From positions 1 through 64,000 of the forward strand of contig CAZPRY010000023.1 of assembly GCA_964589175.1 (NCBI GenBank): a stretch of DNA of 64,000 nt, in the 5' to 3' direction. Shown here in pieces: positions 60,173-64,000 of this stretch; within the stretch, counting starts at the first letter, position 1, and every line of letters begins with the position of its first letter. Made by a program: the position numbers and the translations under genes. The DNA comes from CAZPRY01 sp964589175 (GTDB lineage Bacteria > Fidelibacterota > UBA2242). The notes below the pieces were generated by a model. The model saw only the letters and a program-made list of their open reading frames with translations, did not search any database and was not told where the DNA came from.

Positions 60173-61234
60173 ATGAAAGTTTTAAAGGTAGCTGTCGTGC
60201 ACAGCACAAAAACAGGATTGGAGGTTGAATTTCGCCATCATCGCGAAAACGATGGTGATGACGATGATCCCCCTCCTGATTTTTTCGCAGAAGGCGACAA
60301 TCTTCAAACGATTGAAGCCATTCTGCAGGCTTTCCGACAAAATGGACATACCGTCGAAGGTTACGAAGCCGACGATTCTCTCATCGAAAATCTTACCCGT
60401 TATCAACCCGATTTAGTATTCAATATTGCTGAAGGTCTTTACGGAGACTGCCGCGAATCTTATGTCCCGATGATCTGCGAACGCCTCGGAATCCACTATT
60501 CCGGCTCCAGCCCGCTGACATTAGCCATCTGTCTCAACAAGGCTCGCGCCAAAGAGATCATGGCTTTCAACGGGATTCCGACTCCCACCTTTCAGGTAGT
60601 TTATCCGGGGCATTCGAACGGAATCGCCGATTTCGGCTTCCCGGCGATCGTCAAACCGGTCGCCGAAGGCAGCAGTAAAGGCATCTTCGAGGACTCGGTG
60701 GTATATGACAAAAGTGCAGCTCATCGCAAAATCGATGAGCTTCTGCATAAATACAAACAGCCGGTCCTGATCGAAAAATTTCTACCCGGCGACGAATTTA
60801 CCGTAGCGATCTGGGGTAATGGCGATGAAATCGAAGTCTTACCGATCGTAAAGATGGATTTCAGCCAGTTGCCGGCAGGTTCCAAAGGGATCTATTCCTA
60901 TGAAGCCAAGTGGCTTTGGGACACAACCGACAGTCCTTTGGACATCTTTCAATGCCCCGCTCAAATCGATCCCGATCTGACCCATCGTATCCAGGCTTTG
61001 GTTAAAAAAGTCTATACAGTGCTCCAGATCCGGGATTGGTGCCGCGTGGATGTGCGGCTTGACGAAGACGGTCAGCCGCAGATTATCGAACTCAATCCGT
61101 TACCCGGCATTTTGCCTGACCCGCGCGAAAACTCCTGTTTTCCGAAAGCGGCCAGGTCGGCGGGATATACCTTCGCGGATATGCTGAATCGAGTATTGGA
61201 ATTCGCAGAGAAACGCTGCGTTTGGGATATATGA
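60173..61234 (+). CDS. ATP-grasp ligase, D-Ala-D-Ala-ligase-like (first of two)
   Basis: This 353-residue ATP-grasp enzyme has an N-terminal domain (VFNIAEGLYGDCRESYVPMICERLGIHYSGSS), the ATP lysine segment FPAIVKPVAEGSSKGIFEDSVV, the EKFLPGDEFTVAIWGNGDE loop and the metal site VDVRLDEDGQPQIIELNPLPGI. It resembles Ddl but is not in a cell-wall cluster. No good ribosome site marks the start; 60173 is chosen by alignment to relatives (KVLKVAVV), 60143 is possible. It is coupled to the next ligase by ATGA. Confidence 0.85.
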   Translation: MKVLKVAVVHSTKTGLEVEFRHHRENDGDDDDPPPDFFAEGDNLQTIEAILQAFRQNGHTVEGYEADDSLIENLTRYQPDLVFNIAEGLYGDCRESYVPMICERLGIHYSGSSPLTLAICLNKARAKEIMAFNGIPTPTFQVVYPGHSNGIADFGFPAIVKPVAEGSSKGIFEDSVVYDKSAAHRKIDELLHKYKQPVLIEKFLPGDEFTVAIWGNGDEIEVLPIVKMDFSQLPAGSKGIYSYEAKWLWDTTDSPLDIFQCPAQIDPDLTHRIQALVKKVYTVLQIRDWCRVDVRLDEDGQPQIIELNPLPGILPDPRENSCFPKAARSAGYTFADMLNRVLEFAEKRCVWDI

Positions 61235-62259
61235 GTACGCGCCTAAATCGATTCAAAGTTATCGTCACCTTCAACGAATCCAAAAGTTTCCAAGATACCC
61301 TTGACCCCGATATAATTTCCGAAGCGGCCGTGCAGGACGAAGCCAGAGCCGTCTACAGTGCGTTGCTTGAACGTGGTCACCAGGCCGAATATTTTCCCGT
61401 CAAAAATATCTATGAGGACCTTCCGCAAATCCGGGCAATGAAGCCGGATGTCATCTTCAATCTCTGTGAAGGTTACCTCGGGAACGCTCGGCAGGAGATG
61501 AATCTGGCCGGCATCTGGGAATTGATGGACATTCCCTTCACCGGCAACGCTCCCCTCACGCTCGGCCTGGCGCAGAACAAACTGCTCGCTAAAGAGCTTT
61601 TTGTTTCGAATGGTATTCCAACTCCGCCGTACCGGATTTATTCAGAAATTCCCGCCGGCTGCGATCTGGAATATCCGTTGATCGCCAAACCGGTGGCGGA
61701 AGACGGCAGCGTAGGCATTACCCAGCGCTCGGTGATTCATAATCAGTCCGATCTAGAGCCGGTGATCGGTGCGCTGCTACAAAAATACCGCCAGCCGATC
61801 CTGGTCGAGAAATTTATTCCCGGGCGGGAGTTCAACGTAAGCGTCATGGGTAATCAAGATCCGGAAGTGCTGGCGGTGGGCGAAATCGATTATCGCAACG
61901 TGACCGACGATTTCGTCAAAATTACGAGTTACGAGGCCAAGTGGCTCGAAGAGCACCCGCTCTACAAGCAGACCCCTTCCGTTTGCCCGGCCGATGTCGA
62001 TCCCGGTCTGCGCAGACGCCTGGGGGCTCTCGCGCTGGATGTCTACCGCTGCCTGCAAGGCCGCGATTACGGACGCGTGGATATCCGTATGGATGAAGAT
62101 AATCAACTGTTCGTGCTCGAATATAACCCCAATCCGGATATTTCCCCGGACGCCGGTTTCGTGAAGGCTCTGCGGGCCGCCGGTTGGGAGTACGGAGCCT
62201 TTGTAGAATTCATCGTGCAACAAGCCGTTGCGAGGAAGAATCATGAATCGAATCGTTAA
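61231..62259 (+). CDS. ATP-grasp ligase, D-Ala-D-Ala-ligase-like (second of two)
   Basis: This 342-residue paralogue of the preceding ligase has VIFNLCEGYLGNARQEMNLAGIWELMDIPFTGNAPLT, YPLIAKPVAEDGSVGITQRSVI, EKFIPGREFNVSVMGNQDPE and VDIRMDEDNQLFVLEYNPNPDI. The ATG (61231-61233) overlaps the stop of the first ligase. The two proteins could form a heteromer or act in succession to build a short peptide from amino acids, possibly beta-amino acids (inference from kamA-type neighbour). Confidence 0.85.
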   Translation: MSTRLNRFKVIVTFNESKSFQDTLDPDIISEAAVQDEARAVYSALLERGHQAEYFPVKNIYEDLPQIRAMKPDVIFNLCEGYLGNARQEMNLAGIWELMDIPFTGNAPLTLGLAQNKLLAKELFVSNGIPTPPYRIYSEIPAGCDLEYPLIAKPVAEDGSVGITQRSVIHNQSDLEPVIGALLQKYRQPILVEKFIPGREFNVSVMGNQDPEVLAVGEIDYRNVTDDFVKITSYEAKWLEEHPLYKQTPSVCPADVDPGLRRRLGALALDVYRCLQGRDYGRVDIRMDEDNQLFVLEYNPNPDISPDAGFVKALRAAGWEYGAFVEFIVQQAVARKNHESNR

Positions 62260-62725
62260 AATTCAGCTGCAGCATCGTGAAGCGGTCCTGTCGATTCTCA
62301 AAGAGGTCGATATGTTTTCACCGGCCGAAATCGATGTGGCCATGGAATTGATCGATATTTTTCTGAATGATAAAGAACAAAAAGACTATATCGTGTGCGT
62401 AGCCCTGGACGAAGCGGATCACGTTCTGGGCTATGTCTGCTACGGCCCCACTCCGGCTACACAGGGGACCTATGACCTGTACTGGATCGCCGTAGCCAAA
62501 AATATTCAGAACCAGGGCATCGGACGCCTGTTACTGAACTTTACCGAAGCCGAAGTTGACCTGCTCAAGGGCCGGCTATTGATTATCGAAACATCCGCGC
62601 GTACCCACTACAGCGCTACGCAGAACTTCTATCTGCGTAACGGCTATGCGATCGCCGCGCAAATCAAGGATTTCTATGCACCCGGCGATGACAGAATGAT
62701 CTTTGTAAAGTATTTCAGAAGTTGA
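62243..62725 (+). CDS. GNAT-family N-acetyltransferase
   Basis: This 160-residue acetyltransferase has the acetyl-CoA loop VAKNIQNQGIGRLLLNFTEAE (Q/RxxGxG/A form as QNQGIGR) and a typical end YSATQNFYLRNGYAIAAQIKDFY. GAGGAAG lies before the ATG at 62243, within the end of the second ligase gene (17-base overlap). Next to a lysine-2,3-aminomutase-like gene it may acetylate a beta-amino acid, as AblB does in making N-epsilon-acetyl-beta-lysine, but the sequence does not prove this. Confidence 0.88.
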   Translation: MNRIVKIQLQHREAVLSILKEVDMFSPAEIDVAMELIDIFLNDKEQKDYIVCVALDEADHVLGYVCYGPTPATQGTYDLYWIAVAKNIQNQGIGRLLLNFTEAEVDLLKGRLLIIETSARTHYSATQNFYLRNGYAIAAQIKDFYAPGDDRMIFVKYFRS

Positions 62726-62743
62726 AGGATTCAGGAGCATATC

Positions 62744-63808
62744 ATGGAAGAATGGCGTGAAATATTCAGAAAAAGCATTACAAGTATCGACGAGATCGCC
62801 GAAAAGTTCGACATCCCGGCGTATGAACTGAAACAGGTCGAACAGGAATTTGCTTTTAAAATCAATCCCTATTACCTGTCTTTGATAAAATCAAAAGACG
62901 ATCCCCTTTACAAACAGGTGGTCCCCGATATCGCCGAATTGGAAGGGGAACACCTGATGGAAGACCCGTTGTGCGAGGAGGAGGACTCACCGGTCAAGAG
63001 TATCGTGCACCGCTACCCGGACCGCTGCCTGTTCCTGGTATCGCATGAATGCGCTTCTTATTGCCGGTTCTGCACCCGCAAACGCAAGGTCGGCGATCCG
63101 ACCAAAATCAGTCAGAAATTCATCAAAGAAGGTCTGGATTACATCCGCGCCCACAGCGAAATCCGCGACGTGATTATCTCCGGCGGTGACCCCCTGATGC
63201 TCGGCGACATGATGTTGAACAGAATTCTCTCCGAACTGCGCAGTATTCCGCACGTGGAGATTCTACGCATCGGCAGCCGCGTCCCGTGCTTTTTGCCACA
63301 GCGCATCACCCCGGAACTGGTCGCAATTCTTAAGAAATACCACCCGCTGTTTATGAACGTACATTTCAATCACCCCGATGAATTGACGCCGGAAGCCTTC
63401 AAGGCGCTCGGTATGCTGGCTGACGCGGGAATCCCGCTCGGCAACCAGACCGTACTGCTCAAGGGCGTCAACGACTCGCCCGAGGTGATGAAGAAGCTGA
63501 TGCAGAAACTGCTGCGGGCCCGTGTACGTCCGTACTACATCTACCAGGCCGATATGGTTTTCGGCACGGAGCACTTTCGCACGCGGCTCGAGAAAAGCCT
63601 GGAAATCATCAAGGCCCTGCGCGGCTGGACCTCCGGACTGGCCGTGCCGCATTTCGTCATCGATGCGCCGGGAGGCGGCGGAAAAATCCCGCTCCTGCCC
63701 GAGTACGTCATCGAAGCCAACGACCAGGAAGTCGTGCTGCGCAATTACGAGGGCAAGATCTTCCGCTACCGGCAGCCCGACAGGCAGCGCGCCCGGGTCG
63801 CCGTCTAA
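62744..63808 (+). CDS. KamA-family radical SAM aminomutase (lysine 2,3-aminomutase-like)
   Basis: This 354-residue radical SAM enzyme has the cluster motif CASYCRFC (Cys103, 107, 110), ISGGDPLMLGD, the KamA-type RIGSRVPCFLPQRIT and the PLP-lysine loop DAPGGGGKIPLLPEY near residue 310. It is shorter than clostridial KamA (about 416 residues), lacking the C-terminal zinc/dimer extension. The substrate is probably lysine or a related amino acid. AGGAGCAT precedes the ATG. It closes the operon. Confidence 0.92.
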   Translation: MEEWREIFRKSITSIDEIAEKFDIPAYELKQVEQEFAFKINPYYLSLIKSKDDPLYKQVVPDIAELEGEHLMEDPLCEEEDSPVKSIVHRYPDRCLFLVSHECASYCRFCTRKRKVGDPTKISQKFIKEGLDYIRAHSEIRDVIISGGDPLMLGDMMLNRILSELRSIPHVEILRIGSRVPCFLPQRITPELVAILKKYHPLFMNVHFNHPDELTPEAFKALGMLADAGIPLGNQTVLLKGVNDSPEVMKKLMQKLLRARVRPYYIYQADMVFGTEHFRTRLEKSLEIIKALRGWTSGLAVPHFVIDAPGGGGKIPLLPEYVIEANDQEVVLRNYEGKIFRYRQPDRQRARVAV

Positions 63809-63822
63809 GCCGTACAACCGTA

Positions 63823-63844
63823 CCCCGGACGTCCCCGTCCGGGG
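63823..63844 (+). terminator. Hairpin after the KamA-like gene
   Basis: CCCCGGAC (63823-63830) and GTCCGGGG (63837-63844) form a perfect 8-bp stem with loop GTCCCC. It starts 14 bases after the stop codon. The following bases (ACTATCTATTTC) are only moderately T-rich, so it may be a terminator or an RNA-stabilising hairpin. Confidence 0.6.
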
Positions 63845-63882
63845 ACTATCTATTTCAACAGGCAGGAATACCGGCACTGGCC

Positions 63883-63952
63883 CTTGTGTTAAGTGATTCA
63901 TCGAATAATTTCCAACCGGCCCGTGAGCTGCGCCCGAATCACTTGACACAAG
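63883..63952. repeat. Long imperfect inverted repeat at the right edge
   Basis: CTTGTGTTAAGTGATTC (63883-63899) is inverted at 63936-63952 with 16 of 17 bases matching; the spacer is 36 bases. No gene lies between or after it to the window end. It could be a terminator for converging genes or the edge of a mobile element. Confidence 0.65.
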
Positions 63953-64000
63953 AGCCTCCAGAAATGAGTTACGGTCACTAAATCAAAGAGTTGCCGGCAT

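Noticed and set aside
1..64000. rRNA and tRNA genes
   Set aside because: I looked in the gaps for typical T-loop and rRNA sequence and found none; the S23 proteins are not near any rRNA here.

Overview
The window reads as part of the chromosome of an uncultured Gram-negative bacterium, probably a relative of the FCB group (Calditrichota, KSB1 or Zixibacteria-like lineages). The evidence is a complete aerotolerance (Bat) operon, lipoprotein machinery (Lnt, a LolA-like protein), a Tat translocase subunit, DUF4321, and two large secreted proteins ending in a Por/type IX-like sorting domain (YPNPFN...PSGVYLCR...KMLLLK). The exact phylum cannot be fixed from sequence inspection. No rRNA, tRNA, CRISPR array or phage was seen. 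Every gene from position 1 to 56.4 kb lies on the minus strand; genes from 56.6 kb onward lie on the plus strand.

Region 1 (0.2-11.4 kb, transcribed right to left) is a patchwork of sulfate activation and sugar-nucleotide genes: a WbpE-like aminotransferase, a WbpD-like acetyltransferase, a WlbA/WbpB-like dehydrogenase, a PHP phosphoesterase, sat, cysC, an SLC13 permease and a hicBA toxin-antitoxin pair. Six small accessory ORFs are interspersed: four of the 23S-IVS four-helix-bundle (S23) family and two GxxExxY proteins. Each sits between inverted repeats whose sequence differs from element to element. Three of the S23 copies are broken.

Region 2 (11.9-20.3 kb) is the most unusual part. It holds three unlisted short genes of 42-45 codons whose products share a YxxPx(L/I) leader motif and an identical LPDEPPPPM tail. 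One heads an operon with an S24/S26 peptidase, a nucleotidyltransferase, a PqqD-like RRE protein and an HPr-kinase-like protein. The other two each follow a large secreted protein by about 30 bases and are followed by a terminator. This looks like a lasso-leader-type RiPP or peptide-tagging system without the lasso cyclase.

Region 3 (20.6-26.5 kb) has an unknown protein paired with a beta-type DNA methyltransferase, then a BY-kinase for exopolysaccharide, a flippase-like membrane protein and a LolA-like protein.

Region 4 (26.5-56.4 kb) is dense housekeeping: ftsK, gcvT, ruvA, ruvC, yebC, the batA-E operon, tatA, purQ/S/C/B, pssA-psd, a HtrA protease, truA, lnt, ruvX, a HU/IHF gene, rel, dnaB, a family-4 uracil-DNA glycosylase, coaBC, omega subunit, gmk and yicC. 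Many of these genes overlap or nearly touch, so translational coupling is likely.

Region 5 (56.4-64 kb, plus strand) carries a DUF1846 protein, an NFACT/RqcH-like protein, and a compact operon of two ATP-grasp ligases, a GNAT acetyltransferase and a KamA-type radical SAM aminomutase.
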